From Malus domestica (lineage: Eukaryota; Streptophyta; Magnoliopsida; Rosales; Rosaceae): a stretch of DNA of 64,000 nucleotides. The notes below the pieces were generated by a model that saw only the letters and a program-made list of their open reading frames with translations, made no database searches and was not told where the DNA came from. Location of the stretch: assembly GCF_042453785.1 (NCBI RefSeq), contig NC_091676.1, positions 2,363,501 to 2,427,500 of the forward strand, written 5' to 3'. Below, piece after piece: positions 34,972-47,200 of the stretch. The first letter of the stretch is position 1; every line of letters begins with the position of its first letter. Both the position numbers and the translations under genes were made by a program.

Positions 34972-35120
34972 ATGGCTGCTTCCACACCTTTACCCAAGCT
35001 CACTTCGATCGGAGCCGCCCATCAACCGTCGAGCTCACTCGAAACCCAAAACCCAAAACCCAAAACCCCTCTCTCTCTCCGATCCTCCGCCACCGGATGA
35101 GTCGCCTCTGCACTCAATGA
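34972..35120 (+). promoter_or_regulatory. Overlapping upstream ORFs before the PPR start codon
   Basis: A 42-residue frame runs from ATG 34972 (MAASTPLPKL...) to TGA 35098-35100. Its stop overlaps the next ATG (35097-35099) as ATGA. That second frame (MSRLCTQ) ends in TGA 35118-35120, which overlaps the PPR ATG at 35117-35119, again as ATGA. Whether the transcript includes all three depends on the unknown start site. Confidence 0.5.
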
Positions 35121-37294
35121 CCCTCTGCGCCAGAGCTTCAAAAGCTTTAGCCGCCACTGCCTCCTCCTCCTCCGCCGTACACCACCGTCCTCTCAAGGTA
35201 CGCCATTTCTTCGCCCTCTCTGGGTCTTCCCAGAACTGCTCCTCAATTACTTCTCTACGCACCACAGCTTTCTCCCAAACCCATTACCGGGACCTTATTT
35301 TCGACACCATTGACGAAAAGCCCTGGGCTTTTTGCAACTCCAAGTGGGTCTCCGATCGTTTCCAAGCTGTTATTGTCGACCCCGACTTGTTTGTTCGAGT
35401 CCTCGTCGAGATTAGGACCCGACCCAGAATCGCTCTGAGGTTTTTCCGATGGGTCGAGGGCCAACCGGGTTTTAAAAGATCCGAGTTTGCGTTCTGTGTG
35501 ATTCTTGAGATTCTGGCTCACAACAATTTGATGAGGCCGGCGCATTGGGTTATGGAGAGGGTGATTAGTGTAAATATGCATGGGATTGTGGATGTTTTGA
35601 TTAATGAGTATGTGTTTTCGAAGGTCTCGTTGAAGCTTCTCGATCTCTTGTTCTGGGTTTATACAAAAAAATCGATGCTTGAGCAATGTCTCTGGATTTT
35701 CGATAAGATGGTTCGAAACCGGTTGTTGCCAGACGTGAAGAACTGCAATAGGGTTCTTAGGATACTTAGAAATAAACACCTTGTGACTAGAGTTAAAGAC
35801 GTTTACAGAATGATGGGCGAGGCTGGGATTAAGCCGACGATTGTTACCTATAATACTATGTTGGATTCATTCTGCAGGGAAGGAGAAGTGCAACAAGCAC
35901 TTGACCTTTTGTCAGAGATGCAAAAGATAGAGTGTTTTCCCAACGATGTAACGTATAATGTGTTGATCAATGGGCTGTCAAAGAAAGGGGAGCTGGAGCA
36001 GGCCAAGGGGCTGATCAAGGAAATGATGAAATCTGGATTGAGGATTACAGCATTTACTTATAACCCTTTGATTTGTGGGTATTGCAACAAAGGACTGCTT
36101 GAAGAGGCATTATGTCTTGAGAAAGAAATGGTAATTAGAGGAGCGAATCCCACCGTGGCTACTTATAATTCGTTAATGTATGGACTCTGCAAGCGGGGAA
36201 GAGTGACTGATGCCAGGGAACAGTTTTCCAATATGTTAAAGAGAAATATAAGGCCGGATATAGTTTCATACAACACTCTAATATACGGGTATTGTAGATT
36301 AGGGAACTTGGGGGATGCTTTCAGATTGTTTGATGAGTTGAGGCATAGAACTTTCACTCCTACTCTCGTCACCTATAACACACTTATGGATGGTCTTTGC
36401 AGATCCGGAGACTTGGCTGTTGCTCGACAGCTTAAAAAAGAAATGACCAATCAAGGAACTTGCCCTGATGTTTTTACATATACCATCTTGGTAAATGGAT
36501 CTTGCAAGGCGGGAAACTTATCGATGGCCAAGGAGTTATTTGATGAGATGTTGCATAGAGGAGTGGAGCCGGACCGATTTGCGTACAATACTCGAATAGT
36601 GGGTGAATTGACGCTTGGTGACCCTTCCAAGGCATTTAGCATGCAAGAAGAAATACTGGCAGGGGGTTTCCCTCCTGATTTGTTCACATACAATATTTTT
36701 GTGAATGGGATTTGTAAATTGGGCAATTTGGATGAAGCATATACCTTGTTGCAGAAAATGGTACGTGATGGTATCGTTCCAGACCATATAACTTATACTA
36801 GCATCATTCACGCTCACCTGGAGAGTGGCCAACTCATGAAGGCAAGAGAGGTGTTTTATGAGATGCTTGGCAAAGGTTTGTCTCCTTCGGTGATAACTTA
36901 CACAGTATTGATTCATGCACACGCGGCTAAGGGAAGACTAGAACTGGCATATATGTACTTCTCAGAGATGCAAGAGAAGCATATTTTGCCAAATGTGGTC
37001 ACCTACAATGCGCTGATAAATGGCCTTTGTAAAGTGATGAGAATGGATCAGGCTTACAAGTCGTTTACTGAGATGGAGGAGAAAGGAATAGCTCCAAATA
37101 AGTATACATACACTATTCTAATAAATGAGAACTGCAACATAGGGAACTGGAAGGAGGCTTTGAGGTTGTATAAACAGATGCTTGACAGAGAGGTCGAGCC
37201 TGATTCTTGTACACACAGTGCACTTTTTAAGCATCTAGACAAAGACTATCAGTTGCATGCAGTTCGGTACCTTGAGAATTTAATTTCAAGCTAG
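35117..37294 (+). CDS. P-class pentatricopeptide repeat protein, probably mitochondrial
   Basis: Single-exon frame of 725 residues, typical of plant PPR genes. These proteins bind organellar RNA base by base to stabilise, splice or process it. The N-terminus (MTLCARASKALAATASSSSA) is basic and Ser/Ala-rich, as in a mitochondrial or plastid targeting peptide. From about residue 205 there are some 14-15 repeats of about 35 residues, each with the VTYNxLIxGxCKxG-type helix (TIVTYNTMLDSF, NDVTYNVLINGL, DIVSYNTLIYGY, NVVTYNALINGL). No C-terminal E, DYW or SMR domain, so it is P-class. It resembles Arabidopsis At1g22960 by memory; orthology is not proven. The start codon is entered through overlapping upstream ORFs. 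Confidence 0.93.
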   Translation: MTLCARASKALAATASSSSAVHHRPLKVRHFFALSGSSQNCSSITSLRTTAFSQTHYRDLIFDTIDEKPWAFCNSKWVSDRFQAVIVDPDLFVRVLVEIRTRPRIALRFFRWVEGQPGFKRSEFAFCVILEILAHNNLMRPAHWVMERVISVNMHGIVDVLINEYVFSKVSLKLLDLLFWVYTKKSMLEQCLWIFDKMVRNRLLPDVKNCNRVLRILRNKHLVTRVKDVYRMMGEAGIKPTIVTYNTMLDSFCREGEVQQALDLLSEMQKIECFPNDVTYNVLINGLSKKGELEQAKGLIKEMMKSGLRITAFTYNPLICGYCNKGLLEEALCLEKEMVIRGANPTVATYNSLMYGLCKRGRVTDAREQFSNMLKRNIRPDIVSYNTLIYGYCRLGNLGDAFRLFDELRHRTFTPTLVTYNTLMDGLCRSGDLAVARQLKKEMTNQGTCPDVFTYTILVNGSCKAGNLSMAKELFDEMLHRGVEPDRFAYNTRIVGELTLGDPSKAFSMQEEILAGGFPPDLFTYNIFVNGICKLGNLDEAYTLLQKMVRDGIVPDHITYTSIIHAHLESGQLMKAREVFYEMLGKGLSPSVITYTVLIHAHAAKGRLELAYMYFSEMQEKHILPNVVTYNALINGLCKVMRMDQAYKSFTEMEEKGIAPNKYTYTILINENCNIGNWKEALRLYKQMLDREVEPDSCTHSALFKHLDKDYQLHAVRYLENLISS

Positions 37295-38885
37295 TGAAGG
37301 AACTGCTCGTTTAAAGTCTTGATGAGGCTATTGGTGGCGTTCAAGGTTTCTCAGCTGACTTCAAAGAGAGGCATGAGATATTAAGAGGGATTTCTCAACT
37401 CCGAGAGAACTCTGTTGTGTTAACCACCAAATTCCTTTGAGTTATACTGCAAGTAAGATATCTCCTTTCAAGTTTCACTTCAACATAGCAAATTCTCAAA
37501 CTTTTAATATTCTTCTTGGCTTGACAGCTTTCCCGGTTCAATGTTTTACAGGTCACTTGCTAAATAGGGCTGCTGATGGTGATTGGTGAGTTTGGCAAAC
37601 CTGTAACTTGAAAGGTTGAGTCCATATTTACCAGATTTTTGTGCTGTTGCCAAGTTTAGAAGAATATACTCAAAATCAGTTGTTGAATTGGATTATTGAT
37701 TAGTTATCAGAAACCATTTTTTCGGAAGAGTCAACATCAGAGTGTACAGATAAAACTCTCAAGTGAATCATATTGTTCCAAATAAAACTTCTGACAAGAT
37801 TATTGGTTCATTCTTTTCCTTCTTATTTTGTTTCATGAGGTAATATGAAGGATGGAATTGCTGCCATGTTCTGTATTATTGTAACGAATGTGGTTTTTGT
37901 CCGGTTTAAAATCTGATGTATTACTTTTTGTTTTTAACAGAGCTTTATTTAGTGCTGTGCAGATAGTGAAAATTTAGCTTCTAGTTTATCCAATTCCGCT
38001 CGAAATATCGTTAATGTTCCTGTAGCGTTATCTTGGACAGCCTTCCTATAACCATTATGAAATGTAGGTTCCTGTGATTCAAGAACTTTAACAGTACGGA
38101 AGGACTTTTTCCAGAGGACATGCACGTTTCAGTATTGTTCACGTTTGCCTGTCTCTTCAATTACTTCCAGAGGCGTAAAATGTGGCAAGTAGAACTTCAA
38201 CTTGAAACATAACAGCCACTACATTCGTTACCCTTCTGGGCAGAAATGAAGACAGGATTCGTGTTGATCTGCATCTCCTCGGTTGCTGCATGAGGTGCGT
38301 GTGAGGTGACTGAAAGAAAATTTATCTGTGGATGTTGGCCAAGGAAGTCAAAGAGTCTCACTTGCACACATTCACTTCTAATTTATAATCGCCTCTTTTG
38401 TTCTTTCTGATGAACCCACTTGTTAGCAATGTGGGGCAGAAGAATGTTGTTTATATGGTAATTAGTAATTAATTACGCACTTAATCTCGAAGAGCAACAT
38501 GTCTAAAAGTCCAAACATTCGTTCAACCCGATGCTTAGCATAATCAGACCAAGGGAAAACAATTGCATAATCGACATGGTAAACATCGGTCGTGCTTAGT
38601 TTTACTAATTGAGTCTACTGCTTGTCTCATTATGTTTGATGGACACATTCCTTAATTCTCCCTTTGGCTTTGCTTGTTTGTTCCCTTCGTATGCAAGGCA
38701 TCCCCAACCTCATCTCCCTAACTCTTGCCTGTTCACTAACTCACGGCGACGCCGTCATCGTTGCAAGTCAAACTTTGCTTGGGCGTAAAGAAACAGAGCA
38801 ATTTCCCAACTTTGCTGATGTTGAAATCCCGGCGTTGAATGACACCGACGTGTTAGAATTTTTCCAGAACTTAGATGCAGAAAAA
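37295..38885. other. 3' flank of the PPR gene and intergenic DNA
   Basis: No recognised gene. A frame at 38664-39005 reads ADVEIPALNDTDVLEFFQNL, which looks codon-like, but its end lies inside a MITE and I cannot name a family. It may be a gene relic. Confidence 0.4.
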
Positions 38886-39083
38886 CGAAAGGGATCTTCT
38901 CCGGATCATTTCCACCTAATCTTCCTCATCAAACAATACGGACTTTTGAAATTTGATCCAATGGCTAAAGTTCTTTTAACTTTTAGAGTGGGCCCCTGTT
39001 TTTAACCGTTGAATCAAATTTCAAGAGCTCAATTGTTTGATGAGGAGAATTAGGTAGAAGAGATCCAAAGATGATTCTTTTCC
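38886..39083. mobile_element. MITE with 9 bp target duplication
   Basis: 198 bp foldback with arms GGATCTTCTCCGGATC...CCTAATCTTCCTCATCAAAC and their near complement. It is flanked by GCAGAAAAA (38877-38885 and 39084-39092). A 9 bp duplication fits Mutator-type transposition. Confidence 0.8.
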
Positions 39084-39331
39084 GCAGAAAAATACTGATA
39101 AGAGTTTGAGTTCACACTGTAACTTGGCATTGAGGAATACGTGGACGGTGGACCCCAAGAATCAACTTCTTGAGGCAGTCAAAAATTATGCACTGCTCAT
39201 CTTGTGTTAGTTTTCTGTATTACAGCAGCATTGTGGATTTCTTTTTCATTGGATAACAGAAGACCTAGAAAGACTCTTAACTGTAATAAAAGATATGTAG
39301 TATTTAGAGCTAACGAAAAACTTGGCGAAAC

Positions 39332-39383
39332 GGTATTCTAAAATTCACACAGCCAACCCCACTTAGTGAGATAAGGCTTGATT
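39332..39383 (+). mobile_element. Very short RTE LINE tail insertion
   Basis: About 50 bases ending CCCCACTTAGTGAGATAAGG match the extreme 3' end of the RTE LINE tail at 22615-22665. This is a severely 5'-truncated LINE copy; the terminal TTG repeat has decayed. Confidence 0.6.
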
Positions 39384-40888
39384 ATGATTTTATTCTCTTT
39401 CATCGGATGTAAATTTAGAATGGTAAATGTAAATTTATTCACCAGAATTCACCTCCTACAACAACTCAAGGCACAGCTTTGTACTAAACATATGCAATTG
39501 TTTTATTTTTATTTTTCTTTTGGTCAATATGCAATTGTTTTATTTCACAAAAAGTGAAGTAATAACAAGGGTTGTGTGAGCTTGTGAAATGACACTTGTA
39601 GGTTAATCGGTACGTTACATCTCCATGCAAAGACGTATATTGAGCTTAATAGCTGAGATACAAATTTTTGCTAGCATGCTCAAAGCGAACAAACTGAGAC
39701 GGGAAAAAAAGACGTGCGGAGATCACTTTGCGATAACTTTTAACTGTGAAACATCCCATAACATCAATTTTACTTTCTGCCTTGAAGTGTACAAAAAACA
39801 AAGGTAACCTTCAAAAGCAAGAATCAAAATCAAATCAAGGGAGGCAAGTCTTGGAGAGAAGGAAGAGTTTGGGTTTTCTATATCCAACAGCCAATCGGTT
39901 CCCCCAGATGTCCTTTTCCTACGGAATGGTTTGGAATGAATTGTTTGTTTGTATTAATCCAATCATGCATTAAATTCAAACCGTGCTTAATCGGAGACTA
40001 CGAGCGTCAAATCGTACATTACTACGGTCCTCACGCTGATGCCATGCCTTAAAACCGCCACATCCACCTCGCTTTGTATTTTGCATTTTTGTTAACACGA
40101 ACGATACGTATATGACCAAAAAGACAAACTTTAACTTCTCTGAAAAAAATGGTGTATTTCAGCTAAAAGCGTTTTTATTGCAAATACGTAAAAAAATCTG
40201 CAAGTGCTTTCTAGAAAAGCATTTGGAAGTTCATCATGAAGAAACATGCTCGTGAAGCATTTTTTTTTTTTGTCAAAAAACACTTTTAGTGCTTGCAAAA
40301 ACACTCTCAAATGGAGACGAACTCACTATATACATAAATAAAAAAGAAGTTGAAATTTCATCATAAAACTAATTAACAGTACTAGAAGTAACCCAACTTC
40401 TTTTGAGCACATGCACGATCCTTCAATCTTTCAACATATGATATCATTATCGCATTTGCGTGAGTTAAACTTGAAACACCCTCTTCAACTAAGTAAAACC
40501 CAAACACCGCTAGACCAACCAATCATGTGCACTTTGTATTGGCATTTCTCTTCCAAAACATGACAAAAACAAAAGAAAAATATGCGACAAAAACCTATAC
40601 ACTAGCCCTTTTGTCTGCTTTTTGAGATCGATTAAACCTATGTTGTCACAACTCAAAAATTTAGAGCACCAAAAACTTAACCTTCAACACACACAAGGCA
40701 ATTCTTTGAGATATACAACTCCTTCCTCTTTTGTCCTCTCAAATTTCCTAACTTTTTCCGTCCAGAAACAACTATTTAACCATCTCCTTCCCCATTTCCA
40801 AATTTCAACCTTTCTTCTAACTAAAACAAAAAAACAAAAAAAAAACAAAAAAAAAAAAAAATACCCCCCAGAAAAAAGGTTTTATGCC
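39384..40888. other. Intergenic DNA and FATB leader
   Basis: AT-rich. A stretch at 40150-40310 (AAGTGCTTTCTAGAAAAGC, CGTGAAGCATT) resembles one in TATC intron 1 at 29430-29530, probably a shared decayed MITE. A pyrimidine-rich leader and an A-rich tract (40833-40863) precede the FATB start. An out-of-frame ATG at 40884 overlaps the leader 5 bases before the FATB ATG. Confidence 0.45.
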
Positions 40889-42722
40889 ATGGCCACCATC
40901 TCTTATCTTACCTACTTCCCTGTGAGGTGTTCTTCCAGCAGAGATAGCCACGACTCCAATAAGCAAAAGCTGAGCAGCATCAAGATCAATGGAACTTCCA
41001 CGAAAACCGCAACCAAAGTTGATATGGCAGCTGGTGTGGCAACCAGAAATGACTTCGTGACTCAGCAGCAGGCTCGACAGAACATTCCGACAACCAAGCA
41101 GTCCGTTGATCATTTCCGACAAGCGTTTAGCATCGAAGGCGGCGTGGGGTACAGGCAGAGGGTTGTCATTAGGTCCTATGAGGTCGGCCCGGATAAAACT
41201 GCCACACTTGAGAGCATCCTCAATCTGCTTCAGGTGATAAAGTTAATTAAGAAAGCTGTTTTTCTTACATGTGATGATTGTGTTACGTTGTTTCGGAACT
41301 CGAAAATACTGAATTTTTTTGGGTATGATGCAGGAGACGGCATTGAATCATGTTTGGATGTCTGGACTCCTGAGTGATGGATTTGGAGCAACACATGAAA
41401 TGATGAAGAATGATCTTATTTGGGTTGTTTCAAGAATGCAAGTTCAAGTTGACCAGTATCCAATCTGGTAAGTCCAATCATCGGTTTTCATTGTGATCGA
41501 GCGATATTCTAGTCCAATTTAAACCTCAGAGAGGGGACTCAAACATGGAGTTGTTCTTTTTTTTCTATAAATTTTAAAGCTAGGTAGTAGGACTCTTTGT
41601 AGCATTGAACAGTTTTTAAATTAAAAAAAATGTGACAATCACATCCTGCAGGGGGGAGGTACTGGAAATCGACACTTGGGTTCAAGCATCAGGGAAGAAT
41701 GGTATGAAGCGAGACTGGTTGATCCGAAGCCAAGCTACGGGCCATATTTTTGCTCGTGCGACCAGGTATTGTATGATTTCTTCAAACTTCCAATCACTTT
41801 CATGATCTCCTCATGAATGATTTGTTTCAGTCTTGTCATTGATTAACCATGGTTGTAATAAAACATGGAACAGCACCTGGGTGATGATGAACCAGAAAAC
41901 TAGGCGCCTTTCGAAAATGCCAGAGGGAGTGAGGGGTGAGATTGCACCTTGGTTCATAGAGAAGCAGGCAATCCCAGGCGATGTCCCTGAGAAAATCGTA
42001 AAGTTGGACAACAACGCTAAGTATGTCAACAACGATTTGAAGGTAACATTTCGTGTCCAAATTACTCCCATGTCTCAGAGCTACATCCATGTATACAGTT
42101 AAGACTTGCGAGAATTAAGCATATGCTGAATATGCAATTTTCTTATTACTTGTAGCCCAAGAGAAGTGATTTGGACATGAACCAGCATGTCAACAATGTC
42201 AAGTACGTACGATGGATGCTTGAGGTAAATAAAATCTATCTCCCCTCGTTAAAAGCATGTTTGGCAAGCCTTCTGAAAGGGTTAAAATCTCGGAAGTAGT
42301 TCTAAACGGTCACTTAAGTTTCTTTTTACCATAATTAACTCTTAATTGACCAATTTAATCTATGTTTTCGATAGACGATTCCTGACAATATTTTGGAGTC
42401 TCACCAACTGACTGGAATCACACTAGAATACAGAAAGGAGTGTGGAAGTTCAGATATTGTTCAATCGCTCTGCGATCCAGACAAAGATGGAATGTTGATA
42501 GAGGGACTAAAACAAGAGAATCATGACACAAGTCTACTGAATGGATTTTCTCTGGGAGCTGGGATTCTTGAGAACAGCGTGTTTTTGGGCTCCTTTGAGA
42601 AGCAGCCATTGAGATATACACATCTCCTCCAAACAACTGGGAACCATAAAGATGAAGAGATTGTTCGGGGACAGACTGTTTGGAAGAAAAAACCAGAGCC
42701 CTCCCCATTTGCTTCTATGTAG
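40889..42722 (+). CDS. FATB: FATB-type acyl-ACP thioesterase, plastid
   Basis: Releases saturated fatty acids, mainly palmitate, from acyl carrier protein in the plastid stroma, ending de novo synthesis and supplying fatty acids for export. Six exons: 40889-41233, 41334-41467, 41652-41765, 41874-42042, 42156-42224 and 42375-42722. They give 392 residues, slightly shorter than usual because of a short transit region. Two hotdog domains: the first around RQAFSIEGGVGYRQRVVIRS and LNHVWMSGLLSDGFG, the second around SDLDMNQHVNNVKYVRWMLE. The Asn-His-Cys set is seen at N263, H265 and C300 (YRKECGSSD), with the family's normal 35-residue His-Cys spacing. WVMMNQKTRRLSKMPEGVRGEI is FATB-like rather than FATA-like. 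The acidic insert after residue 305 is longer than I expect. It may be a FATB paralogue with shifted chain-length choice. Confidence 0.9.
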
Positions 42723-43829
42723 AAAAATTGCATTAAAAAGAAGCTTACAAGCTTGTCCTCTAAGAAATGGGACGGCCTGAATAGTAAAGGGCATGTTGTG
42801 GATTAGGTCTAAGCCCCAGGATCCTTCATTGTTTCGGATCTTGCTAGCTTCATCGAAGCTGACTAAAGATCCTAATAAACGAGCTAGACGTGTAAATGGT
42901 GAGTCTCCGAAAATAGGGTAACCAAAAACAAGAAGCATCATGGATTCTATAATGTGTGAAAATAAGTCTAATGTGTGGTCATGAAAGTAAGAAAGTGAAC
43001 TTTAAGCCTAAGAGGGTAAAGGGTACAGGGATTTTGATTAAAAGAAGTCATTTCATTTGGGTCTGTAATTTGTACAGCCGTTGTCGTAATACTATTTGTA
43101 AAGAATAATAGTAAATTCATCACTAAAATTGTTTACATAACATAATTTTACTCGTTTTAACTTCCATTCGAGAGAAACTACAATAAGGAGTCATGTAGTA
43201 CGAAATATAGATATCACATTTTGCGAGACGTGCTTTACAATCGGTACACCTGCACACAAGTTTTTCTCTCCACGAACATTTCCACATATCTGAACGAGCA
43301 AAGCGGATTGACAAATTCTATACCATCAATGAAATTTGACTCAGCTGTTTGCCATGACTCATTTGGTACATTATTACATAGATGAAATATTGATGCAACT
43401 AACAAATTTTTAACTGCAAGTGGCGCTTTACCACAATGACGAAAAGTTGGAAAGTAATAATAATTATGCCCCTTAATGCAGATTCGATCACCACCGATTT
43501 CCCTTCCCTTAACATTTAACCCTAACGCTTTTGTCAAAAAACAAAAATTTAACCCATAAAAATAAAAAATAAAAAATAAAAAACTAAACAAGGCTCATCC
43601 TCTTAAAAATTTGCCAGTAATGGGGGCAAACCAGTAATTTCACCAGCTGCCTTGCAAGAAAAGAATGAATATTCTCTACTCAAGGAACTGTGATCCACTA
43701 ATCTATAAGAAAATCAGGATGGATGTACAAATTTAATAAAAAGCTGATAAAATATTTACAACACGCATCGACATCGAAACCCTTTGAGACGACGAAGCAA
43801 ATCAAAGAATGATGTACACAATTGTAAAT
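42723..43829. other. Convergent intergenic DNA between FATB and PSS1
   Basis: Contains the 3' UTRs of both genes. Frames here, including a 135-codon minus frame over 42534-42941, are shadows of FATB. No element recognised. Confidence 0.5.
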
Positions 43830-44227
43830 TCATTGCCTCTTTCGCCGTAAACTTTGATGCAGTTGCCATGACCAGATTATCAAAAAAATCACGAGGGCCG
43901 CTCCGGCGGATGCCCAAAACGTTACCAGCCATAATGGCATTGGTTTAGGATATAATCCTGATCAAAAGCAATAAAAACAAATCAAGTAAATTAGCATCTG
44001 TCAATCAATGGACGGAGAAATTTCACAAAACCAAGGAACCCGAAGAAAAGAAGTGCATACCATGTCCAAACTTGATGCAAATGAGAAGTTCAATAATGCA
44101 AATAGCGACAGAAAGCCAACAAAATGCCCCTACTTTCTTCACTGGTTTACTGCAAATACGGTAGTGGAGCAAAAAGAGTAAGCCGTAAACTACATCATTG
44201 CAAATAGTTTCTGATGAAATGTGGGGG

Positions 44228-44272
<45 letters not shown>

Positions 44273-47200
44273 TACCGATCTTGAAGGTATGAATTGTACT
44301 CGCGAATTGTCGGAATTGCAATTAGCCACCACAGGATTAACCTATAAACGATCAAGGGGTTCCGGGGAGGAATCCATAGACAGAACTTAAGAAAGAATGT
44401 ATTAAGCTCTACAGTCATGAATATAATGCAAAGAGTGAGGACTTGAATGAAACGCCATGGATCTAGCAAGGGATGCCACTCGTCCTTGTCCCACTGAGCC
44501 GGTGTAAACTGCCCCAGTGTTCGTTTGACCTGAAACCATACAGATTGCATCTCCCAAAATCACATATTGCGAATAACTACGTACAGAAAACCAATTGCAA
44601 ATAACAATGTCGAAACCACACTAACTATTTATTATAATTGCAGTAGCTAAAGAAATTTGCCCATGTTATATGATTACTTCCAATTTATTATAACTGTTTC
44701 AGTTAAAAAATTCCACAAGCCAATTAGCAAAAATAATGCAATCATGGTTCAACCAAAATGTGTAACTGAAACCCAAAACATACTTTTCCAATAATATTTG
44801 GCTGACGGCTCAGACCAACCCACTTGTATGTTTTTCCATCAAAGTACCTGACCGTATGCATTCCTGCCCAGATACCTGCAAAGTATCCAAACAGAAAACT
44901 CAGGAGGCCACAACAATAATCTCTAGATATTGACTTTTAACTACAAACTTTATTGAAAAAACGATGGTAGATTTGGCAAATGATTACTGCAAATACAAGA
45001 TCTCATCGTGCCAGTTTTTGCATAATAAGCAACTGGTGGTCTTAAAGTTCTTAGCAAATCGAATAATAAACGGAGATTATGATCAACTGACAAATGGAAA
45101 ATCAAAAAGATTTTAGTCAAGTGAGTCAATCTATTTGAATCCGAAGAACAGTCTCAAGAGTAAGCAAAAGTTTCAGTATACTACTAGGGAACTGACCAAG
45201 ATACATCCCATGCACCACAGCCGTAGCCCCAATGTTTTTACTAAAAATAAAAACTGAACTTTTATTTGCTAATAAACCAAAAAGTTAAATAAACGACAGA
45301 AAATGGGACAAATAACAGAACTCCTTCGCTAAGATATGCAAGATATTATGCTAAGAGAAGCTCAAAATAATGTAAGAGAATTCTCACCAAACCAGTTGCA
45401 GATCAAAATGTCAAGAATGATACTATCCCACCAGCATTCATTGAAGTTTGGTAACATATGGCGGAAGGTAAACTGAACGTGCCAAATAAGCTTTCGATTA
45501 ATATCAAGTCAACCACTTGAGCGTACATAGAATTAGGTAGAGGGTCAAGAATCTAACCTCCATCAACTCAAATCCGATTGAAAGCACCCACAGAAGGGGC
45601 TGATTACGGATCAATATAGCCTTTCCCCACCATCCAACTATATGAGCCACAACAAATTCATCAAAAAGAGTTTCCTGGGGAGAAAGGAGAAAGAGATATT
45701 ATAAGATTCAGACCCTGATACTGTATTAATGTAGATTGAGAACATAACGATACATGAGAAACAATTAAAATGGATGGCGTGAAAGAAGAAATCATACATA
45801 AACATTCTTAAACCTGCTAGTAGGATTTTCAGGCAAATATATGCGACAATCGGCACCATAAGATTTTTCTGGAAGTTCTGTATGAAATCAAGAAATACAA
45901 ACAACAGATGAATACCTTGATTATGCAGCCTACCTAAGGCATCCCAAATAATTTGAGTATAAAATGCTTTACAAATCTCATACGCATAACAAATTGAATG
46001 ATAAATCATCCCTTATCAGCTAAAATGCCATATTAAAAATTTATAACAAGGAATTGTGTGACCCATAGTAAGATAAGAAAGGTTAGGTTAGAAACTTATC
46101 AGCTAAAGTTCCACATTAATAGATTTGAAAGAAAAAAAAATAATTGCATTACCAACACCAAGATCTGGATGGAGAAACTTCATAAACTGCCGAGCATCAT
46201 CACGCTTCTGTAAAGTGAGAAACCAAAATTAACTATCACAATACTGAAGACATTAGAACTTCCAACAAACAGACTTTCAGGTTTTATACTTGCATATACC
46301 AACATACATGCATGTATACACTGAACCGACAAAGAAAAATCTCATTATAATACTATAAAAATAAAAACAATGATAATAATAAAGCCAAAAACTGACCTGG
46401 AAAAGCAAAAATGTGAGAGAAACAAGGTAAACAACAGCCATTCCATGAACCAAGCGCCAAATTGCTGGATGTGGTCTGATAAGCACCCTGTATGAAACAT
46501 AATAGAACATAAAGCTAACAATTTCTCACCCGATTACTACTGTGAATACTAGTAGCAAAAGAAGTACTTTCATATAGGAAAAACGAACAGGGAAAAGTAA
46601 AACCAATCAAAATTTTTTAATCCCACTCGTTACCAAAACAACCATCCAGTAAAATATTGGCAGAAACATTTTTTTACCATAAAAAATATACAACTAGCTC
46701 AATCCAAGAACTTACGTAGATGGGGCTTGCAGCAAGCAATAAGCAAGAAAAACTGCAATCATCGCCCATATACCCCTGCAGGAAAAGAGTCAGCATGGTA
46801 TTTGTAAAAGGCAAATAAGAGTATACTGTCAAACTAATCACCAAATATAACAAATAAGAACTAACCTTTTTACAGATGTAACAACATCTCCAGATGCACT
46901 GCTTTCTGGGTCTAGGGATCCACTTACCCAACTGGTACATTTAAACAGACAACAAGCTAAGAAAATGTATTAACCAATTGTTTAATACAAACACAGCTCA
47001 CAATTTCTTCAACAATGACCAGTCGAGTATAAAAGGAGACCTAAGGCCTGGGATGTGGTGGGTAAGGCATGCTAATTTGTAACAGTCACTATAATTGCAT
47101 GAACGGCAAAATCAAATGATTAGAGAGATACACTGTTAAACCTTAAAAAGAGACTACAAAACCTAATAATGCCATTTACAATTGGAAAATAAATTCTGTA

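Noticed and set aside
34926-35120. 64-codon frame ending MSRLCTQ before the PPR gene
   Set aside because: Poly-His and Pro-Lys runs with no family match; kept only as part of the uORF chain and not as a gene.
42534-42941. 135-codon minus-strand frame overlapping the end of FATB
   Set aside because: It is antisense to a clear exon and its flank, with no recognisable protein.
44342-44346. Possible splice donor TATAG|GTTAAT inside PSS1 exon 10
   Set aside because: Reading straight through gives [20 protein letters not shown], which matches the family, so no intron is needed.
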